A stretch of 64,000 bases of DNA from assembly GCF_947172395.1 (NCBI RefSeq), contig NC_069105.1:6551179-6615178 (forward strand), written 5' to 3'. The notes beneath the pieces are model-generated. The model was not told where the DNA came from, ran no database searches, and saw only the letters and a list, made by a program, of their open reading frames with translations. Of this stretch, positions 1 through 9,365 are shown piece by piece. This DNA is from Bicyclus anynana. Taxonomy: Eukaryota; Arthropoda; Insecta; Lepidoptera; Nymphalidae. Each line of letters starts with the position of its first letter. The first letter of the stretch is position 1. Both the position numbers and the translations under genes were made by a program.

Positions 1-113
1 GGTCCGATTTAAAAAAATCTTTCAGTGTTAGATAGCCCATTTATTGGGAAAGGCTATATTGTCTCCATATTCCTACGGTAACGAGAACCACGCGGGCGTC
101 AGCTAGTCGTATA
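1..113 (+). mobile_element. HelB Helitron-like element, 3' half cut by window edge
   Basis: Matches the 3' part of the copies at 12479-12980 and 47309-47510 (GGTCCGATTT..., TTTCAGTGTTAGATAGCCCA, then the ACCACGCGGG...GTCAGCTAGT end). The GC-rich terminal hairpin followed by CTAGT fits the Helitron 3' terminus CTRRT. No coding capacity, so non-autonomous. The left end lies outside the window. Confidence 0.65.
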
Positions 114-544
114 ATATATGGGTTAGAAATTACGATTTTGTACTATATAGCAGAGAAAAGTAAATAAATTTGGTATCAAAACATTCATTATCGACAGGTC
201 ACGTGATCGAGTTGACGATCATCAATCTATCATTTCCATACATATTGTTAGTTTTCGAAGCGTTAGCATTTGTAGAAAGAGAATCGACGTGCCACGTCAC
301 ATGGCTAAAATCCCTGATCATAATTATAAGTATTGTTTAAATTTAATTAATACAAACAATGTCTTACCCCCTCCCCGTGAGAAGACGAGGCGCAGCTTGC
401 GAGGGATGTGCAATCACGACTTAATTTATAGCTCGGTAATTAATTCATATATCAAACCTGCACCCCTGTATTGTGCAGTAAATCTTCGCACAGATGTTTC
501 TGGGAGTATCATTCAAGCTATTTTACTTTATTAATCATTTTTAT
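114..544. other. AT-rich stretch without a gene
   Basis: No supported gene; an 81-codon open frame at 289-534 has no recognisable features. Positions 193-240 (core ATCGACAGGTCACGTGATC) recur in the same orientation at 40414-40460, so at least this part is a dispersed repeat. Confidence 0.5.
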
Positions 545-554
545 GACCATTCAT

Positions 555-871
555 TCATCATTTATTCACCCATATTTCACTCACTGTTGGGAACGAGTCT
601 CCTCGCAAAATGAGAGGCGTTAGGCTAATAGTCCACCAGTCCAATACCAATTGGCAGACTTGACACACGCGGAGAAATACTGGTAAGAAAATTCTCACGT
701 ATGTAGGTTTCCTAACGATGTTTATCCTCACCGTTTGAGACACGTGATTTTTAATTTCTTTAAATGCGTATAACTGAAAAGGTGAAGGTGTTTAACCCTA
801 ACCGGATTCGAATCTTCGACCTCCGGATCGAAGGCAGATGTCTTATACAGTGGGCTATCACAGCTCTCATT
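555..871 (-). mobile_element. SINE B, near full length
   Basis: Read on the minus strand: tRNA-like head (TGATAGCCCACTG A-box-like, GATTCGAATCC B box), then the family body (TGTCTCAAACGGTGAGGA, ACCTACATACG, GGACTATTAGCCTAACGCC) and the tail motif ATATGGGT followed by a GAT-like run. Several substitutions make it an older copy. Confidence 0.75.
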
Positions 872-1010
872 ATTCATTATCAGCCTATTTTGACGGCCCT
901 CTACAGAGCCAGTCTTCCCCCCTTAGGGAGGGGATATCGAGCATTAACACACGACGCTGCTCTAATGCAGGTTGGCGAGTTTAGGGTGATAATATATATA
1001 TTTTTAAATT
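872..1010 (+). repeat. R6 dispersed repeat
   Basis: Contains GACGGCCCTCTACAGAGCC, TTAGGGAGGGGATAT and CTGCTCTAATGCAGGTTGG. The same order of motifs occurs at 10396-10460 and 13185-13290, with a short echo at 1525-1545. Probably the body or tail of an unnamed SINE; no tRNA head is visible. Confidence 0.5.
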
Positions 1011-1020
1011 ACTTAGATTT

Positions 1021-1139
1021 CTTTTCATGAAAGAAGTCCCGCGGCTAATAGCTGAACTAAAATTGAGCGCCTTATACTGATGACAAAGACCCCCATTAAG
1101 ACATTAGCGCCGCGTCTGGGGGACTTCTTTAATGAAAAG
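1021..1139. mobile_element. Small MITE-like hairpin element
   Basis: A 119-bp unit whose ends are inverted repeats: CTTTTCATGAAAGAAGTCCC on the left and its complement (one mismatch) on the right at 1120-1139. The core has no open frame. No target duplication is evident, so the class is unknown. Confidence 0.55.
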
Positions 1140-1171
1140 GACTATACACGCGTAACCTAACCTAACCTATC

Positions 1172-1236
1172 TTATTCTGAGAGTAGACCCGCACTCAACA
1201 GTGAGCCGAATATGGGTTTATAATGATGATGATAAA
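1172..1236 (+). mobile_element. SINE B 3' end fragment
   Basis: Only the last 65 bp of the family: TTCTGAGAGTAGACCCGCAC, CAGTGAGCCGAATATGGGTT and the terminal (GAT)n run. It lies just after a short CCTAA run at 1153-1170. Confidence 0.65.
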
Positions 1237-1299
1237 GTTTCACGTCCAACAAGAAGTAGAAAATCCATTTGGTTAGTTAGTTGCTGTGGCATTAATTGT

Positions 1300-1338
1300 G
1301 AAAATCAATTTTCCCGACGAAGTCGCGGGCCTATAGTA
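1300..1338 (+). mobile_element. HelA-type 3' terminus remnant
   Basis: Contains CGACGAAGTCGCGGGC followed by CTATAGT, a degenerate form of the GACGAAGTCGCGGGCGTCCG-CTAGT terminus seen in better HelA copies. Too short to place further. Confidence 0.45.
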
Positions 1339-1625
1339 TTAGTATAGATTTCAATGTACTAATTCGCTGATTTATGACGGCGTATTACATAACAATGTAA
1401 GCTCGTCAGTTCTGCAATTAATGTTCGCGTCTATGATACGTCACACAAAACGCAACGCTGCGAATGTTGTTATTGCAATCGAATAATTTTGATACTGATC
1501 ACCGACATTACCAATGATCATTTTCAGCCTATTTTAACGGCTCACTATAGGGTCAGCAGGTAATTCAATATCTTTGACATATGCAAATTTTTTATTAAAA
1601 AGAATATTTGCCATATTTTTTTATA

Positions 1626-1772
1626 ATATGACCAATATTCCCATTCCCCTCCAACTAGTCGGAAAAGACTGTGCTAGGAGTGGGTACGACAATAGACCAA
1701 CGGGGTGAGGATCGAACTACCACCCCTCGGTGATGAGTCCAACCGCTCTTACCGTTGAGCTATTGAGGCTTC
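1626..1772 (-). mobile_element. SINE C copy
   Basis: On the minus strand a tRNA-like head AGCCTCAATAGCTCAACGGT with a B box GTAGTTCGATCCT, followed by ACTCCTAGCACAGTC and CTAGTTGGAGGGGAATGGGA. Further copies lie at 16528-16690, 34441-34545, 58880-58992 and 61050-61125. Not a functional tRNA: the anticodon and acceptor stems do not close. Confidence 0.6.
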
Positions 1773-1785
1773 AAAAGTTGACAAC

Positions 1786-1945
1786 GAAATTGAGATTACA
1801 TTATGTAACAAATGTCATCCGTTGCCTACTTGTGGATATCTTTTAGGTAGGTGGAAGACATTTTGTCAACTGATTTGATGTTTATTTTAATAGGTTGTTA
1901 TTGAAGTCCAAAATAGTGAATAGGCCAGCGTGCCTCATACCAGAG
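1786..1945 (+). repeat. R5 dispersed repeat, copy 1
   Basis: Motif order AATGTCATCCGTTGCCTACT, GGATATC, GTCAACTGATTTGATGTTTA, AATAGTGAATAGGCC is shared with 14468-14670, 20872-21030, 57290-57445 and, inverted, 13459-13572. No coding potential or terminal repeats were found; family unknown. Confidence 0.6.
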
Positions 1946-2039
1946 GTGATACGGGGCATATACCCACCACACTGTGGGTTGAAAGGCTTGTGCTAGCCAC
2001 TCACCATCCGTTAAGTTTACGTGCTTGCATCACTTATGG

Positions 2040-2127
2040 CAGGACATCCGATATATAACTGTGTGTTGATTTGCATGATGTCATGCACATCGTGACCATC
2101 ACACAATCAGTTTTATCGGATGTCCTG
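2040..2127. mobile_element. 88-bp MITE-like hairpin
   Basis: Perfect 14-bp terminal inverted repeats, CAGGACATCCGATA at the left and its complement at the right, with a looser inverted match continuing inward (AACTGTGTG / CACACAATCAGTT). Compact and non-coding; transposon superfamily unassigned. Confidence 0.55.
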
Positions 2128-2750
2128 TACTATAATATTAACTTAGCGTACCATTGATTTTTTAATTATCTAATGATAAATTTATGAAGGAAATGATAGT
2201 TATGAAGATGCAACAGCTAACTGTATCCCACGATTTTGTTCCATTCGTTTCTGGATTGCCACGCCACTGTAGAAGCAAATTTAAAGAAGTATTTATATCA
2301 ATAATTTACAGAAACTTCATCATCGCAATTAGATTGTTATCAAAGTTAGTTGAACTATCAAAACTAGTTAATCGAAGTACACAGCCGCAGTATCATGAAA
2401 TGTAATATCCCAAACGGTAATCGCTTCATTTGGCCGTGAAGTTATGATTTACGGGATCAAATGACTGCCTGGTTGATGCTAATCTATTCTATCTGCTCAG
2501 CGGGCCGTAAGGCTAGATTCACACAGCATTGTCTTGCACGTATTTTAGGGTTCGGCACCCAAACAGTAAAACGGAACTATTACGAAGACTCCGCTGTCCG
2601 TCCGTCCGCCTGTCAGGATGTATCTCATGAACCATGTTCATGAACAGTTCCGCTATTACAAAAAATACTAAAACACAATAAAATAATTATATAAGCTCTC
2701 ATACAACAAACGTGATTGTTGCCGTTTTTATAGATAAGTAACGGACTTTT
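2128..2750. other. Intergenic stretch
   Basis: No gene supported. Around 2540-2645 the string GACTCCGCTGTCCGTCCGTC followed by TGTATCTCATGAACC resembles a repeat I associate with lepidopteran genomes, but no second copy was seen in this window. Confidence 0.4.
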
Positions 2751-2754
2751 TGAC

Positions 2755-3078
2755 GGCCTCCGTGGCGCAGTGTTATGCGCAGTGGATTTACTTGACGGAG
2801 GTCCTGGGTTCGATCCCCGGCTGGGCCGAATGAGGTTTTCTTAATTGGTCCAGGTCTGGCTGGTGGGAGGCTTCGGCCATGGCTAGTTACCACCCTACCG
2901 ACAAAGACGTACCGCTAAGCGATTTAGCGTACCGGTGCGGTGTCGTGTAGAAACCGAAAGGAGTGTGGATTTCATCCTACTCCTAACAAGTTAGCCCGCT
3001 TCTATTTTAGGTTGCATCATCACGTACCATCAGGTGAGATTGTAGTCAAGGGCTAACTTGGAGAGAATAAAAAAAAAG
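2755..3078 (+). mobile_element. SINE A, full length
   Basis: Complete tRNA-derived SINE: A-box region GTGGCGCAGTG, B box GGGTTCGATCCC, then CCAGGTCTGGCTGGTGGGAG, TACCACCCTACCGACAAAGA, AAGTTAGCCCGC, and an A-rich tail. Its tail directly abuts the CR1-like element starting near 3082. Confidence 0.85.
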
Positions 3079-3081
3079 GAC

Positions 3082-4718
3082 TCAGTCCGCATTTAGACGT
3101 CTTTTATCCGATCCTGTCTTAACCGGTTTTAATACATTTCATACGTATTATCTGATAAGCAATATGGTTTTCAGCAGAAAAAGAGCACATCGCAACTACT
3201 ATCAGCATTTACAGATTCTGTCAATAAGCATTTAAATAACAAAAAACATGTCTTGGTTGTATATATAGACTACAGTAAAGCATTTGATATGCTTCGACAC
3301 AACGTCCTACTTGAAAAACTACAAGATAATGGAATAAGGGGCCCACTTCTGCAATGGTGTCAAAATTACATGACTGACAGGTTGTATAGAGTGAAAATTG
3401 AAGAAACGTTAAGTAAAGATGTGACTGTAACACAGGGAACAGCACAAGGTTCGGTTATTGGCCCTTTGCATTTTTTAACGTATGTAAATGATCTTGCAAA
3501 TAAAATTAAAACGTGCGAAATGTTTCAATTTGCTGATGATACTTGCTTAGTGTCCGCTCATCACGACATCCACGAAGCTATGTTCCAGCTTCAATCAGAT
3601 TTTGATTCACTATTAAAATGGTCGCATGACGTTGGCCTAGTTATTAATGTTGATAAAACTAAAATGATGTACATTAGTTCGAGTCATAACAGATACAATG
3701 GTATTACAAAGCTTATAGCACATAGCCATCAATGTATGCATAAAAACGAGCAACATTTTACAAAACGGACATCTAATATTTGTAGTTGTGCTTCCGTTGA
3801 GACGGTCTCCAGTCAACGATACCTAGGATTAATTATCGATGATCGTCTTCAATGGAAAGAACACATTAATTATGTGTGCGATAAGCTTCGTGCTCTCCTG
3901 GCTAAACTATCATTGATCAATAACAAAGTTCCATTTTCCACCTTACTAATGATGTACAAAGCACTAGGTGAATCAATAATATCATATGGATTGAGTAGTT
4001 ATGGTCTTACGTATAAAAGTAATATTAATCAAATATATCAACTTCAACTACGCCTTTTAAAAACCATTGTACCTAGAAAAATAAAACAACAATATAGAAA
4101 TGATTATCATGTCTTATTTAATTACTGTAAATTAATGCCAATAGACGTAAAAACAAAATATTCCATAATAACAGAGCAGTACCTTCAAGTAAAACCTAAA
4201 CTGAAGGAAATTACATACAATAAACAACTAAGAAGTTCAAAAAAATGTAAATTGTATGTACCGAACTTCATAAATGGGTATGGTAAGAGAAGGCTGGAAT
4301 ATATTGTTCCAACAATCTTTAACGATTTTCCGGATGCGGTAAAGAATCTTCTAAAAGATACCAATATACTCACGAACGTACATAAGCGGAAACTAAAGAA
4401 TTATTTTTTGGGACAGCCTGTGTAGCGTCGCAGCACCGGTTCACTCACACTTTTTTTTTTTAACTACCCTACTACTAATATATATACTATAATGTTTATT
4501 CTTGGTATTTATCCTCTTCTGTTTGTTAATCTGTTTATTTATCCTCTTCTGTTTGTTAATAATGTTCTGTTTGTTCCTAAATATTGTATTTATTGTATGC
4601 AATGATAACCAGTGCACAGTAAAACTAACTGTGGTTTGTGTTGCACTATGGTTAGGCTTCATTTCAATGTGTTGTTTGTTAAATAATAATAAATAATAAT
4701 AATAATAATAATAATAAC
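3082..4718 (+). mobile_element. CR1-superfamily-like non-LTR retrotransposon, 5' truncated
   Basis: The 3' portion of a LINE: reverse transcriptase frame (3133-4425), an AT-rich 3' UTR, and a (TAA)n microsatellite tail at 4687-4717. A microsatellite tail rather than poly(A) fits the CR1/L2/Daphne group. The 5' end meets the A-rich tail of a SINE A copy, so it either truncated there or landed in that tail. The next retrotransposon begins exactly in its TAA tail. Confidence 0.7.
3133..4425 (+). CDS. Reverse transcriptase C-terminal two-thirds (CR1-like LINE ORF2)
   Basis: A 430-codon uninterrupted frame; the in-frame ATG at 3253 is internal and not a real start. Upstream in frame comes SDKQYGF, the usual sequence before RT motif A. 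Then YIDYSKAFD (catalytic Asp, motif A), AQGSVIGPL, FADDT (catalytic Asp pair, motif C) and a ...YLGLIIDDRLQWKEH... thumb region, ending at TAG. In an active element this enzyme would copy the LINE RNA at a nicked target. The N-terminal endonuclease and ORF1 are missing, so this copy cannot move alone. That 1.3 kb contains no stop or frameshift suggests a fairly recent insertion. The clade is inferred from motifs and tail only. Confidence 0.8.
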   Translation, partial: YISYVLSDKQYGFQQKKSTSQLLSAFTDSVNKHLNNKKHVLVVYIDYSKAFDMLRHNVLLEKLQDNGIRGPLLQWCQNYMTDRLYRVKIEETLSKDVTVTQGTAQGSVIGPLHFLTYVNDLANKIKTCEMFQFADDTCLVSAHHDIHEAMFQLQSDFDSLLKWSHDVGLVINVDKTKMMYISSSHNRYNGITKLIAHSHQCMHKNEQHFTKRTSNICSCASVETVSSQRYLGLIIDDRLQWKEHINYVCDKLRALLAKLSLINNKVPFSTLLMMYKALGESIISYGLSSYGLTYKSNINQIYQLQLRLLKTIVPRKIKQQYRNDYHVLFNYCKLMPIDVKTKYSIITEQYLQVKPKLKEITYNKQLRSSKKCKLYVPNFINGYGKRRLEYIVPTIFNDFPDAVKNLLKDTNILTNVHKRKLKNYFLGQPV

Positions 4719-6073
4719 CCCATCGCCACCGGGGCGCTCTTCTTTGACGTAGCTAAAGCGTTTGACCGTGTCTGGCACGAAGGCTTGATATTCAAACTAA
4801 ACCGTTTCGGCGTACCAAACAAAATGGTACGCTTGCTACACAGCTTTCTGAACAACCGCACCTTCAGGTACCGTATAGACGGCACTCTCTCTTCACCCAG
4901 ACAGATTCGCGCAGGAGTCCCTCAGGGCTCCGTGCTCTCCCCGTTTTTATACTCGCTCTTCACAAGCGACATTCCCACCGACCACCCGGGCGTACACGTC
5001 GCCCAGTTTGCGGACGACACCGCACTGTACGCGACGGCAGTAAACCGGGTCCACATTAGAGCCCGCCTCCAGAAGGCGGTAAACATTATAGGTAAATGGT
5101 TCCGCCTTTGGCGTATAGAAGTCAATCCAGAGGAAAGCGCAGCCGTGCTTTTCACTGGCAAAGCGGTCTCCCGTCTCAAGTCCGGACTCAAAGAAGTCTC
5201 CCTTTACGGAGCACCCATCCCCTGGCAACGTACTGCCAAGTACCTAGGCGTTACCTTCGATAACCGCATGAGCTTCTCCATGCACGTTAACAAAGCGAGA
5301 AAAAAGGCCGCATACGTAATGCACCGCCTTTACGGTATGATAAATAAGAAAAGTAAATTGTCCCTTCGCTCAAAGCTAACGCTTTATAAAACTACGATCC
5401 GTCCGATCTTAACCTACGCTAGTGTAGTATTTGCCCACCGTCCCAAAGCGACCCTTAGGCCGCTTCAAACCCTACAGAATCGTTTTCTGCGTCAAATCAC
5501 GGGCGCGCCGTGGTTTTTACGCAATAATGACCTCCATAGAGATCTAGAATTACCGACAATAGCTAAGTACATGAAACAGCTCTCTCAAAACTATTTTGAC
5601 AGAGCTGCCATCCATCCCAACCAACTAGTGGTTGAGGCCTGCAATTACACTCCCAACCTAAACGCTAACTGCAAGCAGAGGCGTCCCAAGAACGTCCTTT
5701 ACGATCCACACGATGACATAACAACCGACAATGCTTCCCAGGTAACACAATTACAAGCTACACAGCGTCTTCGCCGGCGAAGACGAGGTCCCCGATATCT
5801 AACGTCACCCGGACGTGGGTTTTCTAACTCACGATCTTGGGGGCGTCCGGACTGATTCACTCAGGTCACGGTTACCTCCTCCAGAATGGCCCCCTAAGCC
5901 GAGGTCCGAGTCTCATAGGAGACGCCCTTAGAGAGCCGTTCCGTCCTCTATCTTTCTTTCAGCCTTCGGGTCACAACAGGCGATGCTTCTGCGCTCGCCC
6001 AACCCCCCCGGTGACGCCGTAGTGGTTCCGCAGGGAGCTATCGGCACCTACTCAGACAGAAAAAAAAAAAAAA
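4718..6073 (+). mobile_element. Jockey-like non-LTR retrotransposon, 5' truncated
   Basis: Starts abruptly at CCCCATCGCC inside the TAA tail of the previous LINE and ends in a poly(A) run at 6061-6073. It contains an open RT frame (4719-5855) and a GC-richer 3' UTR. Poly(A) tail and RT motifs point to the Jockey clade. GC content is clearly higher than in surrounding DNA. Confidence 0.75.
4719..5855 (+). CDS. Reverse transcriptase, 5'-truncated (Jockey-like)
   Basis: A 378-codon frame entered mid-protein with no proper start. In order: LFFDVAKAFDRVWHEGL (RT motif A, catalytic Asp near residue 10), GVPQGSVLSPFLYSLF (motif B), AQFADDTALYAT (motif C, Asp pair near residues 99-100), KYLGVTFDNRMSF (thumb), then RFLRQITGAPWFLRN and LPTIAKYMKQLSQNYFDR, typical of Jockey C-termini. 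The frame is undamaged to its TGA. Endonuclease and ORF1 are absent, so it is a dead-on-arrival copy. Strong as an RT assignment; moderate as Jockey. Confidence 0.85.
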   Translation, partial: PIATGALFFDVAKAFDRVWHEGLIFKLNRFGVPNKMVRLLHSFLNNRTFRYRIDGTLSSPRQIRAGVPQGSVLSPFLYSLFTSDIPTDHPGVHVAQFADDTALYATAVNRVHIRARLQKAVNIIGKWFRLWRIEVNPEESAAVLFTGKAVSRLKSGLKEVSLYGAPIPWQRTAKYLGVTFDNRMSFSMHVNKARKKAAYVMHRLYGMINKKSKLSLRSKLTLYKTTIRPILTYASVVFAHRPKATLRPLQTLQNRFLRQITGAPWFLRNNDLHRDLELPTIAKYMKQLSQNYFDRAAIHPNQLVVEACNYTPNLNANCKQRRPKNVLYDPHDDITTDNASQVTQLQATQRLRRRRRGPRYLTSPGRGFSNSRSWGRPD

Positions 6074-6174
6074 TAATTTCTTAGCGAACGTTTACTAACT
6101 ATAAACTACCTTCCTGTCAAATTTCACCTTTGTACGTGGTATTCGATATTTCGTGATGAGTGATGGGATCGAGT

Positions 6175-6420
6175 GAGTGATCTTTCACTTTTATATTATA
6201 ATTAAATAGATAGTGCGGAACACTTCGTGCGCGATTCCGACTCACACCTAGCCGGTAATTTACAGTATAGACATATACTGTAATATATATTCACACTATT
6301 TATTCATTATAAATATTATAATGAATAAATAGTGGCAAATACGTTGTTCATAGAATTATTCAAAAAACGTATACTGTAAAATAACGAGCGTAATAATCCG
6401 TGTGAATCTGGCCTTACGTG
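6175..6420. mobile_element. MITE-like region with nested hairpins
   Basis: GATTCCGACTCACAC at the left is roughly mirrored by GTGTGAATCTGGCC at the right. Inside are two shorter inverted pairs (TACAGTATA / TATACTGTA near 6261-6282, and the palindrome at 6294-6334). Non-coding. Reads like a non-autonomous DNA transposon, but the exact ends are uncertain. Confidence 0.45.
6294..6334. repeat. Perfect palindrome, 19-bp arms, 3-nt spacer
   Basis: CACTATTTATTCATTATAA, spacer ATA, then the exact complement in reverse. It would form a strong hairpin in single strands. Confidence 0.9.
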
Positions 6421-6588
6421 GGGCCACGACTTTGCTACGTAAGTGATAGATATCGCGATAATAACTTAGGCTTATTTTCATTAATTCAATACAAACTCTT
6501 TCCAGTGCACGAAGGTTAGATTCATTAAAATGGTGTGAATAAAATCATACAGTGTCTGTGAATTCAGTATAAATAATTAGTACTTAGT

Positions 6589-6617
6589 TTGTGTTTTCCA
6601 AAGTTTTTTGTGTTTTT
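6589..6617 (+). repeat. Left copy of target-site duplication around RTE insertion
   Basis: TTGTGTTTTCCAAAG plus TTTTTGTGTTTT is repeated at 7621-7648 with one or two mismatches. The pair brackets the RTE remnant exactly, as expected for target-primed integration. Confidence 0.65.
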
Positions 6618-6790
6618 TCTTTGTGTGTTATAAAACGGACATGGAAGAAATATTGGAGCTTTAAAGAAATTTTCAAAAGTCAAATATCTAATAAAAGTCA
6701 TATATTAATATAATTAAGAGAAATGTCATGAACACCTGTATCTTACCGTCTCTCACATACGCCTGTCAAACATAGAAATTCGCGAAATGT

Positions 6791-7118
6791 CAAGAAAAAA
6801 ATTTTCTATTATATCTGACTATTAAAATAACATGTCTTCCTGCGGTAGATCGTAATTTCATTTGGACATATTTTCGTATAATTTAATTTTAATTATGTAG
6901 GTATATTTAAATGTCAATCTTAATTGTATTTATTTTATTAGTAACAATTATAACATTGTAAGTAAATAATATTACTTAAACAGTGCTTTATAAAATTGTA
7001 AAATTTGCACACCATGTTAATGGTAATACACTGTGACTAATTATACTTGTAAAACACCATTTGTATACGTGTATTAGGCAAATAAAATTTCATTTCATTT
7101 CATTTCATTTCAAAATAA
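6791..7118 (+). mobile_element. Unnamed LINE 3' end nested in the RTE copy
   Basis: AT-rich 3' UTR-like sequence ending ATTAGGCAAATAAAA followed by (CATTT)n. It separates two parts of the RTE coding region, so it inserted later. Only the 3' UTR is present; clade not determinable. Confidence 0.5.
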
Positions 7119-7122
7119 ATTC

Positions 7123-7461
7123 ATGCCAACGGAGCATGGAAAGAAGTATGATCAAAAAATTCGTAACTCTACTATAAGACAAAAAACAGGAGTAATAGAC
7201 GCACTTAACTATTCTATGAGATTGAAATGGCGATGGGGGGGCCATGTAGCAAGAATGAGTGACGATAGATGGGTTTCTCGGCTGACGGCATGGACAGGGC
7301 CTGTAGATGCTAGAAAAAGAGAAAGACCTAGAAGTAGATGGGCAGACGACATTGAAAGGACGGCTGGAAAACAATGGAGAAAAAAACCACAGATAGAGAC
7401 TATTGGTCATCTCTGGAGAAGGCCTTCACCCTCAAATAGAGGGGTTCGCACTATTTTTTAA
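7123..7461 (+). pseudogene. RTE ORF C-terminal domain remnant
   Basis: 112-codon frame containing KIRNSTIRQKTGVIDAL, RLKWRWGGHVARM, and RPRSRWADDIERTAG. This tail domain follows the reverse transcriptase in RTE-type polyproteins and is homologous in layout to the tails at 59210-59530 and (minus strand) 21876-22295. The usual ending (AQDRE.W..LEEAF) is degraded to HLWRRPSPSNRG. Not a host gene. Confidence 0.7.
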
Positions 7462-7620
7462 AAAAACTATATATATTAAAATAACTTACTTGAGAAAAAT
7501 TCTAATTTTTTTTAGTTTTGTAACAAAGTTAAAATTTTATTAACGTAATTCTAGTATAATTTCACTTTGTATAATTTACTTATGTGCGAAATAAAAGGCT
7601 TATTATTTTATTATTTATTA

Positions 7621-7648
7621 TTGTGTTTTCCAAAGATTTTTGTGTTTT
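7621..7648 (+). repeat. Right copy of target-site duplication around RTE insertion
   Basis: Partner of 6589-6617; immediately follows the element's terminal TTATTATTTATTA. Confidence 0.65.
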
Positions 7649-7675
7649 CTCAAGTTATTTATTAATAAATATATT

Positions 7676-7815
7676 GTCCGAGCTAATTTCCGGAACGGAT
7701 GAACCGATATGGGACTTTCACTGGTATACGGTATACGGTATATGTACATAGAGGTTATAAAGGCTGCTTTTTATCCCGAAAAAATCCATGATTCCTGCGG
7801 GACTTGGTATAATTA
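7676..7815 (+). mobile_element. HelA-like internal fragment
   Basis: Shares GGCTGCTTTTTATCCCGAAA and AATCCATGATTCCTGCGGGA with the HelA body, but both termini are missing. Confidence 0.45.
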
Positions 7816-8237
7816 GAAAACTATTAAGAAGAACTTATAATAGAACTTCGAAAATGCAAGCAACAATGGAAAACTCTTCCTAGACTTAGACATTACCTGT
7901 AAAACTTCACCTAACTGCACACAACTTAATCAAAAGCTCTTGCAAATGACATCTACATTTCAAGCCCGTATAGAAAAGACAGTTCAGATCTGTTAAATAA
8001 CCTTTAGAGCCGGAGACTAATGTCGTCTTATTACGACGGTATTAGGGTTCAAAATGGCTCGAAGCGATGATCTGTTTGCCATGAACGAAGGTTAGATTTG
8101 TGGCCTCTTTTGTAGAGTTTTCAAGGGTTATTTTAATCGTATTTATTAACTAACTCTTAGTAGTCTATGTAAATATAAAAACATCACTCATCATGAATTA
8201 ATATAGAAAATCGCTTGACATAAAAGATTAATTTTGG
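7816..8237. other. Intergenic stretch
   Basis: No gene or named repeat. A weak inverted motif, TAATGTCGTC / GACGGTATTA, sits near 8020-8046. Confidence 0.4.
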
Positions 8238-8284
8238 CAGGGAGGTAGATTATTATTAGTAAACCATACTAATCTACCTCCCTG
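8238..8284. repeat. Fold-back palindrome, 5-nt loop, one bulge
   Basis: Left arm CAGGGAGGTAGATTA(TTATTA)GTA, loop AACCA, right arm TACTAATCTACCTCCCTG. The arms are perfectly complementary over 18 bp once the extra TTATTA in the left arm is set aside, which looks like later TTA slippage. Confidence 0.85.
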
Positions 8285-8490
8285 ACCCCTGTCCTGTCAC
8301 TAAAAGTGGAAGTACACATAGAAGAAATTCAGCACACTTGTTAATATTGGAACCAACTCCCGGTGGCGCAAATTTGAAGCATTTAGATCTCTTCGGTCCT
8401 AATGCAAAATCCGATCTTAAAAAATCATCTATTAACTAAAATCACCCATAGCTATCAATATTCTGTGTCTGAAATCGAAGCCCTTTATTA

Positions 8491-8752
8491 AGAACTAGGT
8501 GACGCCCGTCCACCCGTATCACCCGCGTGGTTCCCGTTCCCGTAAGAATACGGGGATAACATATAGCCTTCCTCAATAAAAGGGCTATCTAATACTGAAA
8601 GAATTTTTCAAATCGGACCAGTAGTTCCTGAGATTAGCGCGTTCAAGCAAACGACCAAACAAATAAACAAATAGACAAACAAACAAACAATCAAATAGAC
8701 AAACAAACAAATAAACAAACAAACTCTTCAGCTTTATAATATTAGTTAACGA
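8491..8752 (-). mobile_element. HelB Helitron-like element
   Basis: Minus-strand copy: 5' end ACTAATATTATAAAGCTGAA near 8750, a long imperfect (GTTTGTTTATTT)n region, then TTTCAGTATTAGATAGCCC and the CACGCGGG 3' side ending near AGGTGACGCCCG. The terminal CTAGT is degraded (CCTAGTT on this strand). Confidence 0.65.
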
Positions 8753-9059
8753 ATTTGCCGTAGTAATTCAAAGCATTTGATACCCGCCCACACTGGGGCC
8801 AAACCCCATCGCCTAGCGCAAACGACGTCATCTTGCAACGGAAATTATCAGCTATACGGCGAATGGCGCCGATACTGTTATCAGTGCGCCACACGCTGTA
8901 GCGGTTCGATTCTTGAGTCTAGATATCTGCAGCGAGCAACATCTCGCGTGCTGTGCACCTAATGACAGATAGTTTAAGACTTTGTTATCAGGACATCCCT
9001 GCTAACATCATAATATTTTATCAACATAGTCCACTAGCTGATTCAAACTTTCAATCACT

Positions 9060-9362
9060 ATTTCACCACAAAATCTTGAATCACATTATATTTTGTATTT
9101 TTTTATGATTTATGAATAAATTTTTTTATACTTTAAGTCTAAAAATAAAATACTTTCTATACAATCTTTTAAACCCAATTTCACCACCTTGTATTTTTAT
9201 TTTAGGGTCAAAAGTACCCTATGTTTTGGTCCAAGGTCCAATTTTTTTTTTTTTATTCAAGATTAATTCTGGTATAATTTACTATTATACCAGAATTAAT
9301 CTTGATCGGTTCAGCCGTTTAGCCGTGAAAAGAAAACAGACAGACTTACTTTTGCATTTATA
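9060..9362 (-). mobile_element. HelD-like element with internal fold-back insertion
   Basis: On the minus strand: TTCACGGCTAAACGGCTGAA, then a CAAGATTAATTCTGGTATAA segment, CCTTGGACCAAAACATAGGG and TTTTGACCCTAAAATAAAAA. The same order occurs at 21527-21682, which lacks the inverted insertion at 9257-9305. Ends not defined. Confidence 0.5.
9257..9305. repeat. Perfect palindrome, 22-bp arms, 5-nt spacer
   Basis: Arms 9257-9278 and 9284-9305 are exact reverse complements around TTACT. The related element near 21590 has GGTATAATGGTAAATGGGAC continuing straight on, so here an inverted copy of the adjoining 22 bp was added. Confidence 0.92.
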
Positions 9363-9365
9363 ATA

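Larger units (their letters stand above)
6618..7620 (+). mobile_element. RTE-type retrotransposon 3' portion with a nested LINE tail
   Basis: 5'-truncated RTE. Near 6640-6700 the frame reads WKKYWSFKEIFKS, then NTCILPSLTYACQT near 6728, both matching the RTE region after the RT domain. The element is interrupted at about 6791-7118 by another LINE 3' end and resumes with DQKIRNSTIRQKTGV. It ends in an ATTATTT-rich tail and is flanked by the 28-bp duplication at 6589 and 7621. Confidence 0.65.

Noticed and set aside
1153..1170. Short CCTAA runs (also at 10683 and, inverted, 28446) as telomere sequence
   Set aside because: Only two or three units each, interspersed in ordinary DNA; insect telomeres are long TTAGG arrays.
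2755..2830. tRNA genes at the many A-box/B-box sequences
   Set aside because: All belong to SINE heads followed by the same SINE bodies; clover-leaf stems do not close and no CCA-side acceptor pairing is seen.
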